Source: Anabaena sp. WA102 (GTDB taxonomy: Bacteria; Cyanobacteriota; Cyanobacteriia; Cyanobacteriales; Nostocaceae). Taken from it: a DNA stretch of 64,000 nucleotides. The notes below the pieces were generated by a model. The model saw nothing but the letters and a program-made list of their open reading frames with translations. It was not told the DNA's origin and made no database searches. Location: NCBI RefSeq assembly GCF_001277295.1, contig NZ_CP011456.1, positions 2,852,001-2,916,000 of the forward strand, read 5' to 3'. Positions 53,189 through 61,616 of this stretch are shown piece after piece; within the stretch, counting starts at the first letter, position 1, and each line of letters opens with the position of its first letter. Made by a program: the position numbers and the translations under genes.

Positions 53189-54199
53189 CTAATTACCCTG
53201 TAAATATTTCTTCTTGATTTTAGCAAAGATTTTCTGTGTAAACAATTGCGCTAACCGGATTTTTGTAAAATTGGGAATTTTAGTTGAATAGTTATGTTTA
53301 TGATCGCAGAAGTTATTTATGTCTGCTAAAATTACTTCTAAACGGTGAATAATATGCTCAGTTCTGTATTCTGCTAACACAGTTTCTGATAAAGTCAATG
53401 CTACTGAAGATTCTAAAACCTGCAAAATTTTGGCAACGTCATATTCTAAAGCATAACCAGCGATTTTATAAGAATTAAATCCCGGATCTAAATAATCCGA
53501 TAATCCCCCATTGACACTAGAAAAGACTTGACAACCACAAGCTAATGCTTCCATTGGTTGTAAGCCAAATCCTTCGCTAACTCCTTGTAATTTCCAATAT
53601 TCTGCCGAATCATAAAGATAAACTTTAGCACGATTAAATAAAGCTGGTAAATTTTCTACATAACTATCAATAACCAATACTTTACATTTTTTTTCTAAAG
53701 CCGGAATTAAGGTTTTAATTAAATATTCTGAAGATTTCCGGGTTTGCACTAAAACATCAATATCTCGATGTTGATGTAAATTAGTAAATTCATCACTAAT
53801 TTGATTGGGTAAATAATAAATTAGAGAGTTTGGGGCTTGTTGTCCCCAATAACCCAAAGTATTTCTACTCACTGTAATTATGGGAATACTAGCTGGTAAA
53901 TTAATTTTATAACCTGCACTATGAGCGTGATAAATTACATGATATTTTTGCAATTTAGCCGCTAATTTACCAACATTGAATCCCCAGCTAATTACAAAAA
54001 TTATGTTATCTAAATCTAAGTTCTTTTCTTTTAATAAATCATCTAAAAATAATTTATCTGATTCTCGCTGCCGATAGGTAACTACTTCAGCATCACAAAT
54101 CTGTTGAGCTAAAGCAACTGTTTTCAATTCTGCCCAAAGACCACCACAAGCAAATTTACCATTTGTTCCTGGTACTAAAAAGTAAAGTTTTCTCATCAT
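53189..54199 (-). CDS. Glycosyltransferase (GT4-like)
   Basis: A 336-aa GT-B-fold protein. GTNGKFACGGLWAELKTVAL near the start, GVSEGFGLQPMEALACGCQVFSS gives the E-x7-E motif. The C-terminal half is typical; the donor is unknown. Co-operonic with rfbB, so dTDP-sugar or related polysaccharide synthesis is likely. A minisatellite precedes the start (54243-54518), so the promoter lies in or next to repeat DNA. Confidence 0.85.
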   Translation of the reverse strand: MMRKLYFLVPGTNGKFACGGLWAELKTVALAQQICDAEVVTYRQRESDKLFLDDLLKEKNLDLDNIIFVISWGFNVGKLAAKLQKYHVIYHAHSAGYKINLPASIPIITVSRNTLGYWGQQAPNSLIYYLPNQISDEFTNLHQHRDIDVLVQTRKSSEYLIKTLIPALEKKCKVLVIDSYVENLPALFNRAKVYLYDSAEYWKLQGVSEGFGLQPMEALACGCQVFSSVNGGLSDYLDPGFNSYKIAGYALEYDVAKILQVLESSVALTLSETVLAEYRTEHIIHRLEVILADINNFCDHKHNYSTKIPNFTKIRLAQLFTQKIFAKIKKKYLQGN

Positions 54200-54242
54200 C
54201 CTAAATATCTAATTTTGAAGTTTATAAATAATGGTGTTGGTT

Positions 54243-54518
54243 GTGAATAAATCAGGGCGCAGGTGGTTAATGAATCAGGGCGCAGGTGGTGAATAAATTA
54301 GGGCGCAGGTGGTGAATAAATCAGGGCGCAGGTGGTTAATGAATCAGGGCGCAGGTGGTGAATAAATCAGGGCGCAGGTTGTGAATAAATCAGGGCGCAG
54401 GTGGTTAATGAATCAGGGCGCAGGTGGTTAATGAATCAGGGCGCAGGTGGTGAATAAATTAGGGCGCAGGTGGTGAATAAATTAGGGCGCAGGTGGTGAA
54501 TAAATTAGGGCGCAGGCC
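54243..54518. repeat. 23-bp x 12 minisatellite
   Basis: Twelve exact-length 23-bp units of consensus GTGAATAAATCAGGGCGCAGGTG with few variants (ATGAATCA, AATTAG). The last unit runs into the hairpin GGGCGCAGG-C-CCTGCGCCC. No spacers, so not CRISPR. It fills the gap between the glycosyltransferase and the DUF6391 gene. Confidence 0.97.
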
Positions 54519-54536
54519 CTGCGCCCCTACGGATTC

Positions 54537-55175
54537 CTAATTTTCCCAATATACTTTGATAAAATGACTTTCTTTACCCCAAAAATCACGGGTGATGGTA
54601 ATATTTTCAATAGCTAAATTAAAGGGGATAGAGGTGGTAAGATAACGCTGGGTGAGCATTCCTAAATCTGGTGCAATTTCCGCTGCGGCTGTGGCGGCTA
54701 AACCAAAACCGATTAGTTGTTCAATTGGTCGAAATGGTAGTAAACAAGGAATTGTTACTGCTAGTCCTGCTGTTAATAACATGGCTACAGATACATTTGT
54801 GCCACAGCGGGGATGTACAGCTAAATCCCATTCTCCAGTGGTCAGACGATGTTTAGCTAATGTTACTGCACGGCGCAAATCATGAATATTCACATCACCA
54901 TAGAGAAAAAATCCCTGTTCGGTAGACAAACCACCTAATAATTCATCATCTAATTGTATATTGGTGGTTGTTCCTGATGATAAAGAGGAATATTTATTTT
55001 CCCCTAGTAACCAGACGGTGGCGTGTTCCAGGGCGTGGACTTGACGGAGCATGAGAATTTCTTTCAACCCAGGGATAAAAGATAACTGTTGCAGTAAATC
55101 AGCATCTTGTTTGGGGTGAGGTGCAAGAAAGTCAAAGTTAAAGGAATACGATTCGCCCGAATAAGAAGTATTCAT
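54537..55175 (-). CDS. DUF6391-like conserved cyanobacterial protein
   Basis: A 212-aa protein. LRQVHALEHATVWLL near residue 45 and HPRCGTNVSVAMLLTAGLAV (about 120-140) are conserved landmarks. Two hydrophobic segments lie at about 128-150 and 155-170. HALEHA plus HPRCGTN could bind metal, but this is inference. Function unknown. The next gene upstream is an FKBP 110 bp away. Confidence 0.8.
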   Translation of the reverse strand: MNTSYSGESYSFNFDFLAPHPKQDADLLQQLSFIPGLKEILMLRQVHALEHATVWLLGENKYSSLSSGTTTNIQLDDELLGGLSTEQGFFLYGDVNIHDLRRAVTLAKHRLTTGEWDLAVHPRCGTNVSVAMLLTAGLAVTIPCLLPFRPIEQLIGFGLAATAAAEIAPDLGMLTQRYLTTSIPFNLAIENITITRDFWGKESHFIKVYWEN

Positions 55176-55285
55176 CTTTTTTCTTTTGAGAATTAATTTT
55201 CCTTGGTGATATTTTTTGACGATTGCAATAACTGAAAATTTCTGATTTTCCCAATAACCTCACCCCAATTCCCAATTCCCAATTA

Positions 55286-55810
55286 CTATTTAACGCTGAT
55301 TAGTTCTACGTCAAAAATCAAAGTAGAGTTGGGGGGAATAACGCCACCAGCACCACGCGCACCATAACCTAGTTCTGAGGGGATAATTAGTTGACGACGG
55401 CCACCTACTTTCATGGTGCTGAGTCCTTCGTCCCAACCTTTAATTACTTGTCCTGTGCCAATTTTAAAGCTAAAGGGTTTACCGCGATCGCGCGAACTAT
55501 CAAATTTAGTCCCATTTTCTAATGTACCGACGTAGTGAACCTCAACGGTTTGTCCAGTTTGGGGAGTTGCGCCCGTTCCCTCTTGTAGTTCAATATATTT
55601 TAATCCAGAGGCGGTAGTAACAGCATTTGCTTCAGACATAGTATTGCTCTTTATTGGCGTATTGTTTTCTTGCGTGACAGTGGTGGTTGGTTGTGCTGGG
55701 GATGAATTACCGATCGCCGCATCTTTTTGACCGCTAATTTGGGTAAATACTAAAACGCCAACACATACCAGCATTAACACCACGCTGAGGAAAATTCCTT
55801 TCAAAATCAA
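55286..55810 (-). CDS. FKBP-type peptidyl-prolyl cis-trans isomerase
   Basis: A 174-aa protein. The N-terminal hydrophobic helix (about 4-22) is a signal or anchor. A linker rich in Thr/Asn follows, then one FKBP domain (about 68-174): VEVHYVGTLENGTKFDSSRD, QVIKGWDEGLSTM, IPPNSTLIFDVELISV. It probably acts in the periplasm or thylakoid lumen. Confidence 0.95.
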   Translation of the reverse strand: MILKGIFLSVVLMLVCVGVLVFTQISGQKDAAIGNSSPAQPTTTVTQENNTPIKSNTMSEANAVTTASGLKYIELQEGTGATPQTGQTVEVHYVGTLENGTKFDSSRDRGKPFSFKIGTGQVIKGWDEGLSTMKVGGRRQLIIPSELGYGARGAGGVIPPNSTLIFDVELISVK

Positions 55811-55882
55811 CCCTCTCTCTTTTAATTACCGATGATCAGATTACTGACAGAACACAAATTAGTTTAAATCAGAAATGATCTT

Positions 55883-56206
55883 TTAGCGCCATAGCTTATT
55901 TTCTAAATCCCGGACTTGACGCTCTAAACGGTCTATTCTCCCCCGTAATTCGTCTACTTCTGACTGACGGGCGACTCCCAAATCCTGCATCATGTTTCGC
56001 ATTTGTCGCTGCATTTGCTCGTCCCAGTTGCCTTGTTCTGACTGTAACTGATGTACAAGATCATCCATGACTGCCTTTGCTTGCTCAGGATTGAGTTTAC
56101 CGTCTTTTACCAGTTCATCACTCACTTCTTTGAGTTTGTCTGCAACTAAAGAAGTTGTGCCAATACCCAACATCATTAGCTGTTGCAACCAATTGTTACT
56201 ATCCAT
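55883..56206 (-). CDS. Phasin-like coiled-coil protein
   Basis: A 107-aa protein. The N-terminal ~20 residues are moderately hydrophobic, then a helix-rich phasin-like part (LVADKLKEVSDELVKDGKLN). The last ~35 residues (SEVDELRGRIDRLERQVRDL) form a coiled coil. It fits the PhaM/phasin-like proteins, probably with roles in granules or as accessory factor; specific function unknown. Confidence 0.8.
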   Translation of the reverse strand: MDSNNWLQQLMMLGIGTTSLVADKLKEVSDELVKDGKLNPEQAKAVMDDLVHQLQSEQGNWDEQMQRQMRNMMQDLGVARQSEVDELRGRIDRLERQVRDLENKLWR

Positions 56207-56279
56207 ACTGCCTTCCTCTGACTTGTTGCTAACTAAAAGCTTAGTAATTCTAGCCTACACATTTATTTTGTCAGTTGTC

Positions 56280-56405
56280 AGGAAGAAGGCAATAGGCAAT
56301 AGGCAATAGGCAATAGGCAATAAATATTCTCCCTGCCCCCTACTCCCCTACTCCCCCTACTCCCCCTACTCCCCTACTCCCCTACTCCCCCAACTCCCCC
56401 AACCC
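56280..56405. repeat. AGGCAAT heptamer and CCCCTACT repeats
   Basis: Five AGGCAAT/AGGCAATA-type heptamers (56286-56322), followed by about nine CCCCTACT- or CCCCCTACT-type units (56337-56399). Non-coding. Confidence 0.9.
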
Positions 56406-56415
56406 CTCTGCCTCT

Positions 56416-57111
56416 TTACACCTGTATCCATCCGTGCATTGGTGCGATCGCTTTAGTGACTGACTCAATTATTTCTGGAGGTGCTTCTGAAAGCATGACA
56501 CTGGGATAAACGGCGGTTCCCCATTGGGGATGGACAAGGACATGGCATTTATTTTGAATGGCGGGATATTTAAGTAAGGCTTGGGCTACTGCTGTGTCAT
56601 CATGGGGAACTAGGCCAGAATGAGATAGTAATGGATAACCTGTGCGGGGATCTATGAGGTCTGTTAAATATCCGCGATCGCGCAAATTAAATGCCACATC
56701 GCAACCAAAACGCATAAATTTTTCTCGCAGTTTCTCTTTTTCTTGTTCTGTTTCTATAGTCATTTCTTCTAACGGATATTGTGATTGCTGCAAGACAACC
56801 ACCACCCACAAAAACTGTTGTTGTTTCCAATCGGGTAATATCTGTTCGCAGTTGGCACAGATATATGGACTGGGAGTATGAATAGAAATCTCTACAGCTT
56901 GTCCTGTTTTGCCAACTAAATGAATCGGACAGCTAGGGTCAGAAATACAAACTTGGGGATAATACACCACATTAATTTGGTTTATGAAAGTTTTTATTTT
57001 ATCTTTGTTAAAAATAATAACTCTTAAATCTGCAAATAAATCATCAAATTTTGCAAATACTTGAAATATGTTTTTTGTTAAAACTGCACATCTATCAGCA
57101 TTTTCTGCCAT
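56416..57111 (-). CDS. MMADHC/CblD-like protein
   Basis: A 231-aa protein. FMRFGCDVAFNLRDRGYLTD, HSGLVPHDDTAVAQAL, and HPQWGTAVYPSVMLS are the landmarks of proteins annotated as methylmalonic aciduria and homocystinuria type D (B12 trafficking). Four Cys lie in VCISDPSCPIH and ICANCEQILP. The first ~30 residues overlap the end of the RAYT gene by 34 bp; the native start may be further downstream. No cobalamin partner gene is nearby. Confidence 0.75.
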   Translation of the reverse strand: MAENADRCAVLTKNIFQVFAKFDDLFADLRVIIFNKDKIKTFINQINVVYYPQVCISDPSCPIHLVGKTGQAVEISIHTPSPYICANCEQILPDWKQQQFLWVVVVLQQSQYPLEEMTIETEQEKEKLREKFMRFGCDVAFNLRDRGYLTDLIDPRTGYPLLSHSGLVPHDDTAVAQALLKYPAIQNKCHVLVHPQWGTAVYPSVMLSEAPPEIIESVTKAIAPMHGWIQV

Positions 57112-57695
57112 TCTGAACTATTGTGGGGATTTTCTGCATCATCCTCCCAGTTTTGAGGATTATTCCCAATATATTCTTTAATATTACTTAAATGTGTTTC
57201 GTCCCTAATTATAGATTCATAATAATTACGTTGCCAAAAAGGCAGATCAGAATGATAACGAATTAAATTAACGCGCCGAGTCACAGAGGATTTAAACCCA
57301 TTAATAAAAGAACCGAGCGAACCAGACCGTAGGGGCTTACGGCGTAAGCCCTCTTGGTTTAACTCCTTATTGCGTAAATCCTCATGGTTTAATTCCTCAA
57401 TGCGATCGCACCTTCCCTGATCTTGATCCTGAATCCAAACAATTCCATGTAAATGATTAGGCATTAAAACCCATTCATCTAATTCAATCTCTTGGCGAAT
57501 TGCTGATGATTTTAACCATTCTTGAACGACTATTTGACCAATTAGATTTAGTTGCATTTCCCCCCGTTTAATATCACCAAACCAACATTGTTTTTTATAA
57601 GTACATATTGTGACAAAATAAGCACCAGCTTGACCATAATTGTAATTAGGAAGCCGAATTGAACGCCGGTGATGTTTTTCGGGATCGAACTTCAT
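57078..57695 (-). CDS. REP-associated tyrosine transposase (RAYT, Y1 family)
   Basis: A 205-aa HUH-type protein. LPNYNYGQAGAYFVTICTY at the N-terminus, PNHLHGIVWI carries the HxH motif, and NGFKSSVTRRVN plus NYYESII in the C-terminal part give the catalytic Tyr region. A REP palindrome lies inside the coding sequence (57333-57351, encoding EGLRRKPLRSG) and another in the 5' region (57727-57745). Intact ORF. Confidence 0.93.
   Translation of the reverse strand: MKFDPEKHHRRSIRLPNYNYGQAGAYFVTICTYKKQCWFGDIKRGEMQLNLIGQIVVQEWLKSSAIRQEIELDEWVLMPNHLHGIVWIQDQDQGRCDRIEELNHEDLRNKELNQEGLRRKPLRSGSLGSFINGFKSSVTRRVNLIRYHSDLPFWQRNYYESIIRDETHLSNIKEYIGNNPQNWEDDAENPHNSSEWQKMLIDVQF
57333..57351. repeat. REP palindrome inside the RAYT gene
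   Basis: GGGCTTAC-GGC-GTAAGCCC, with flanks CGTAGG and TCTT. The same hairpin with one base change is at 57727-57745. Confidence 0.9.
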
Positions 57696-57726
57696 ATAAC
57701 CAAATCAATAATTGTTAATCTCGTAG

Positions 57727-57745
57727 GGGCTTACGGTGTAAGCCC
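57727..57745. repeat. REP palindrome 5' of the RAYT gene
   Basis: GGGCTTAC-GGT-GTAAGCCC. It lies 32 bp upstream of the RAYT start on its own strand and probably is the transposase's cognate REP. Confidence 0.9.
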
Positions 57746-57776
57746 TCTTAATTTAAGATTATATACATCATATATG

Positions 57777-57858
57777 AGAATGGCGCAATATGGAAGAGCG
57801 CAATATGGAAAGAGGGCGCAATATGAGAAGAGGGCGCAGGCCCTGCGCCCCTACGGGT
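57777..57858. repeat. Degenerate GCGCAATATG tandem and GGGCGCAGG hairpin
   Basis: Four GCGCAATATG units run into GGGCGCAGG-C-CCTGCGCCC (about 57834-57852), the same hairpin that ends the 54243 minisatellite. Confidence 0.8.
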
Positions 57859-57866
57859 ATTATGGT

Positions 57867-59228
57867 TTAGCCGCTGGTTAGTTGTTTAATATGAGCCGGG
57901 AATCTGCCATTTTGTAATGCTTGGACTGCTGTTCCCGAATCTTGTACCCAAAACTGTCTTCCAAAGCGGACAATTTCTCGGTGATCTCCAGCCTGAACAA
58001 CACCAATGACAGGTATTCTGGATTTATCTTTATCCCCTGCTTGTGCTTTGAGAATTGTATTCAAACGATGTTGTTCTTCAATTGTTCCTGCTTGTTGTGG
58101 ACTCAGTTCCACTAAAATCATTTTTACAGTTTCGACAGTTTCCGCATCTTCCAGAATAAATTGAACTTGATCGTCGCGGCGATCTATCTTACCCCAAATA
58201 ATCAATCTGGCATCAACTTCGAGTAAAGAACTAATGCGTTCATAGGTTTTAGGAAAAACCACCGCTTCCGAGGCAGCAGATAAATCTTCAACTTGCAGAA
58301 TTGCCATAGAATCACCTTTTTTGGTGACAACCTTTTTGACATTATTCAACATTACTACCGCACAAAGAATAGAATCATCTTTTTGTTCTGCCAATTGTGC
58401 TAAGTTAATAGGTGCAAGGACTGAAGATGATTGTCTGATAGATTTAAGAGGATGATCTGAGAGATAAAATCCTAATAATTCTTTTTCCATTCGGAGTTTT
58501 TCTTGAGGTGGTAAATCATTGACAGGGGGAGCTTTTGGTGCAGATTCATAGGCATTTTTCTGGGGTTGATGATTATTCCCTGCCAATCCCCCTCCTAATA
58601 AATCAAATATATTACCCTGTCCACTAGCTTTGTCTCTAGCGCGGGATTGCGCCCACTCATAAACTAATTCTAAATCATGAATTAATTGGTTGCGATTAGC
58701 TTGAATTTTGTCAAAAGCACCGCAGTTAATGAGTGATTCTAAAGTGCGGCGATTCATGGCACGTAAATCCACGCGATCGCAAAAATCCGCCAAAGATTTA
58801 AATGGGACTAATTCTCCTGATTCTTCCCTAGCTTCTAAAATTGAGGCGATCGCATTTTGTCCCACATTTCGCACCGCCGAAAATCCAAATAAAATCTTCC
58901 CATCCACCGGCGTAAAATCTAAACCAGAGCGATTCACATCCGGTGCATCAATCACAATCCCCATATTAGAGCAATTATCAAGATACTTCCGCACCTTGTC
59001 TGTATCCCCACTATTAGCGGTTAACAACGCCGCCATATATTCCAATGGATAATTTGCTTTTAAATATGACGTTTGATAAGTTACATAAGCGTAAGCTGTA
59101 GAGTGAGATTTATTAAAACAATTGGCAGCAATAAAACCATTTTTAATGACGAAATTATGGTCATTTTCCACACCAATATCATAAACATTGACTTGACCGA
59201 CATAAGTACGAGAAATTATTTTAACCAT
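57867..59228 (-). CDS. dnaE: DNA polymerase III alpha subunit, C-terminal half, with split-intein C-fragment
   Basis: 453 aa from ATG 59228 (MVKIISRTYVG); an upstream in-frame ATG (59246) is less likely. Residues 1-36 are the Int-C of the DnaE split intein (VYDIGVENDHNFVIKNGFIAAN), ending in Asn36. The extein begins Cys-Phe-Asn (CFNKSHSTAYAYV). Cys is the +1 nucleophile. The C-extein (417 aa) has the helical C-terminal part and OB-fold region (ILQVEDLSAASEAVVFPKTY). Its partner DnaE-N/Int-N is not in the window and must be encoded elsewhere; trans-splicing joins them. Confidence 0.98.
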   Translation of the reverse strand: MVKIISRTYVGQVNVYDIGVENDHNFVIKNGFIAANCFNKSHSTAYAYVTYQTSYLKANYPLEYMAALLTANSGDTDKVRKYLDNCSNMGIVIDAPDVNRSGLDFTPVDGKILFGFSAVRNVGQNAIASILEAREESGELVPFKSLADFCDRVDLRAMNRRTLESLINCGAFDKIQANRNQLIHDLELVYEWAQSRARDKASGQGNIFDLLGGGLAGNNHQPQKNAYESAPKAPPVNDLPPQEKLRMEKELLGFYLSDHPLKSIRQSSSVLAPINLAQLAEQKDDSILCAVVMLNNVKKVVTKKGDSMAILQVEDLSAASEAVVFPKTYERISSLLEVDARLIIWGKIDRRDDQVQFILEDAETVETVKMILVELSPQQAGTIEEQHRLNTILKAQAGDKDKSRIPVIGVVQAGDHREIVRFGRQFWVQDSGTAVQALQNGRFPAHIKQLTSG

Positions 59229-59263
59229 ATCACTTAGCTTTGCCAAATTTGTTTATTTACATC

Positions 59264-59428
59264 TTAATAGCCATTATCAGCCACACAGATACCTTTACAT
59301 TTAATACCATTTGTAGCAGTGCGTAGACAATGGGGACAGAGAACCTCTTCCTTCTCTGTTTCTTGATTTATCACTATATTAGTGCTTGTCTGGAGCTTAT
59401 CTTTTTCGGTCTGGAGTTTGTCATTCAT
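59264..59428 (-). CDS. Small zinc-ribbon-like protein, 54 aa
   Basis: ATG 59428 to TAA 59264-59266. The N-terminal half is polar and helical (KLQTEKDKLQTSTN). The C-terminal half has LCPHCLRTATNGIKCKGICV with four Cys plus a His, a possible zinc ribbon. It starts 10 bp after the AIPR stop on the same strand, so it may be a co-expressed partner, and ends 35 bp before dnaE-C. Confidence 0.6.
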   Translation of the reverse strand: MNDKLQTEKDKLQTSTNIVINQETEKEEVLCPHCLRTATNGIKCKGICVADNGY

Positions 59429-59438
59429 AAGAATAGAT

Positions 59439-61118
59439 TTAATGAATTTCCATCTGCTGAAGTTTCTCTATTAAATCACCACGTCGGAAAGTGGCAGAAA
59501 GTTGTTGTAAAGAAATTTCCTGGTTTCCGTAAAGTGCTTGAAGTGCCTCTTGAACATCTCCGACTGAATCATTGAAATAATTATCCCAATTTTGATTAAT
59601 CAACTGATTTGCATCCTTAAAATTACGGTGGTTAATTTCCTTCATTTGTAGATTCATTTTTTTGAGAAGTCTTTTCCCCATTTGCATAGCAATAAAGCAC
59701 GAAGCATAACGGACACAAGCAGGATCATGGGGATACGGACGTTTACGTAGGGTTTCGGCAATTCTATACAACTGTACAGCTATGACGACTTGTGCGCCAT
59801 TAAGCTGCTCAGTAAAAATTACATTATACAGTTTACCAAAATGCTCACGAGTGAAAAACTTAGCTTGATGAGGCTTTTGTCGCCAAACCGCCAGTATCGC
59901 CTCAGCCGCTACACCCGAAGTAATATCTGTGGATCTAGTGCCTGTATCAGAGCGTTTACGGCGATAATTAAATCCCAACTGTTGGATATCCATTTCCAGC
60001 CGCCGCTGTAGATTATCATTAGCTCGAAGGTCACGCAAATCCACAGGGTTCTGACTATTAGTAGCATAAGTAATTTTTTGGACTAAATCATCATTATCAG
60101 TAGGTAATTGATAAAGCCGAACTAAAACATAAGCTTGAGTATTTTGTTGGCAGAAATTTGGGTCTTGAAGAGTTTTAAAAATGGTCATACAAGTTTGACC
60201 ACCATTAATAATTTGCAGGTTCTCAACTCGTACCTGATAATCACCATTTTGCAGCGCGTTATAGGAAAAACTGTCGCAAGTTAAAGTGATGCCATTATTA
60301 TAAAAATAGAAATTGTTTTTTTCATCGCTATTTAAAGTATCCCGAATACCCTCGTTGACCCGGTTGCCTTGCAGCCCTAAATAACGGCGGATATTACGTT
60401 CTAACAAGCGTTCTCCGTGTCGCTCAATCAAAGCCGCAATTTCAGTTATAGAAATTCTGCCCACAAGTACCCGACTGAAATTCATATCTTCAACTACAGC
60501 TTTGCCACTTAGTTGTAAAGTATCTTTAACTGGTTTAGAAGCTTGCAGAATTTTGATCAGATGTTCATGATTAATGTGTTCCCATGTCACCTGATCACCG
60601 AATCCAGATCGATCAATTGCTTCTTGAGAAGAGTCATTCCATTTTATGCCATTATTACAACCTAATGCCCGCACCTGGGGAATATATCCATCCCGAATTA
60701 AACTGCGGGCTTCTTCTACTTTGGCAAGTAAGCGTTGATTAATATGCTCTAATTTTGCAGTGGGATCAAACAAAAATCGAATCGCATTAATGAGAGCCGT
60801 GATGCCATTTTCAGGAAAATTAGTCTTACCTTCTAGATTATTTACATACTTTACCTGAAATAAACTAACTGTAAACTCACCATCATATTCTTCAGAAATG
60901 TGCATGGCATCCACACCAAAATCTCTACCACCTTCTGTTAAACAATCAAAGGTATTAGAGTCTTCTAAATCTAGAATTGTTTGCACACAAAAATATACAA
61001 ATGCCAAAGATTTAAGTTTGCCAGCATCATTAATATTTAATTCTTCAGCAGCCCGTTGTCGAATGACATTAGTTACTGAGCCTAAACGTTGATCAATAAT
61101 AGAGGCATTAATATTCAT
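59439..61118 (-). CDS. AIPR family protein (abortive phage infection-type)
   Basis: A 559-aa protein. GGRDFGVDAMHI...VSLFQVKY (about 62-92) is an Mrr/PD-(D/E)xK-like nuclease motif (D, then Q-x-K). FYFYNNGITLTC and LQIINGGQTCMTIFKTLQ are the AIPR core. The AIPR family is named for Lactococcus phage abortive infection. The ATG at 61118 overlaps an upstream ORF's TGA (ATGA), and the small zinc-ribbon gene follows. Complete and uninterrupted. Confidence 0.92.
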   Translation of the reverse strand: MNINASIIDQRLGSVTNVIRQRAAEELNINDAGKLKSLAFVYFCVQTILDLEDSNTFDCLTEGGRDFGVDAMHISEEYDGEFTVSLFQVKYVNNLEGKTNFPENGITALINAIRFLFDPTAKLEHINQRLLAKVEEARSLIRDGYIPQVRALGCNNGIKWNDSSQEAIDRSGFGDQVTWEHINHEHLIKILQASKPVKDTLQLSGKAVVEDMNFSRVLVGRISITEIAALIERHGERLLERNIRRYLGLQGNRVNEGIRDTLNSDEKNNFYFYNNGITLTCDSFSYNALQNGDYQVRVENLQIINGGQTCMTIFKTLQDPNFCQQNTQAYVLVRLYQLPTDNDDLVQKITYATNSQNPVDLRDLRANDNLQRRLEMDIQQLGFNYRRKRSDTGTRSTDITSGVAAEAILAVWRQKPHQAKFFTREHFGKLYNVIFTEQLNGAQVVIAVQLYRIAETLRKRPYPHDPACVRYASCFIAMQMGKRLLKKMNLQMKEINHRNFKDANQLINQNWDNYFNDSVGDVQEALQALYGNQEISLQQLSATFRRGDLIEKLQQMEIH

Positions 61119-61285
61119 GATTTGTATTTGAGAGAGTGACTTTGTAGACTTACAAATAATTGATCAATACTACTATCTTCATCGGCATATACAGCATCTA
61201 TTGTTGAGTAATTTGATCCGGTTTGTGTAGTTGCAAATATTCTTGAAGTGCCACAGCAATGGAAGAATTTGTCGCTATAATTTGT
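61116..61285 (-). pseudogene. Truncated ORF upstream of the AIPR gene
   Basis: A frame without an ATG runs from the MITE edge (61285) to a TGA that overlaps the AIPR ATG as ATGA. Its last residues are DAVYADEDSSIDQLFVSLQS. The ATGA junction suggests an original upstream partner whose 5' part is gone. Another frame (VALQEYLQLHKPDQI) suggests a frameshift too. Low confidence. Confidence 0.35.
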
Positions 61286-61396
61286 GGCGTTGCTGATTAA
61301 GGGTATGATTTTATTTCACGCAGAGACGCAGAGGCGCAGAGAGTAAGAGTTTGAGAGATGGAACTTTCGACTTTCATACCCCAATTCAGCAACGCC
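61286..61396. repeat. MITE-D (GGCGTTGCTGA termini) with 8-bp target duplication
   Basis: Left GGCGTTGCTGATTAAGGGTATGA and the inverse right end (GGCGTTGCTGAATTGGGGTATGA) are near-perfect inverted repeats. TAATTTGT is duplicated on both sides (61278-61285 and 61397-61404). The interior has CGCAGAG tandem units. A degenerate relative is at 1738-1821. Confidence 0.95.
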
Positions 61397-61403
61397 TAAT
61401 TTG

Positions 61404-61616
61404 TTATACTTCTTCAAAGTCAGCCCACTCAATTCCTAGTTGTTTTATGGCTGCGCGTAACGTTCCTAATTTTAGATCGCGGCCACTCCAATCAGGAATT
61501 ACAGTTGCTTTCTGAGTAATTGGATTAAACCACTTTCTATGTGAACCTCCACCACGTCTGGGGATTTCTTCACATCCAAGTTTAGATAATTTCTTAGCAA
61601 CTTCTCTATAGTTCAT
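61404..61616 (-). CDS. hicA: HicA-type toxin (mRNA interferase)
   Basis: A 70-aa protein with the dsRBD-like HicA fold. GGGSHRKWFNP holds the catalytic His. VIPDWSGRDLKLGTLRAAIK is typical of HicA. It overlaps hicB by 4 bp (ATGA-type coupling), with hicB first. The final base of its stop codon's neighbourhood is the right copy of the MITE-D target duplication, so the MITE inserted at the gene's very end. Confidence 0.93.
   Translation of the reverse strand: MNYREVAKKLSKLGCEEIPRRGGGSHRKWFNPITQKATVIPDWSGRDLKLGTLRAAIKQLGIEWADFEEV

Noticed and set aside
54243..54518. Possible CRISPR array
   Set aside because: The 23-bp units are directly adjacent with no spacers and contain only point variants, so it is a minisatellite.
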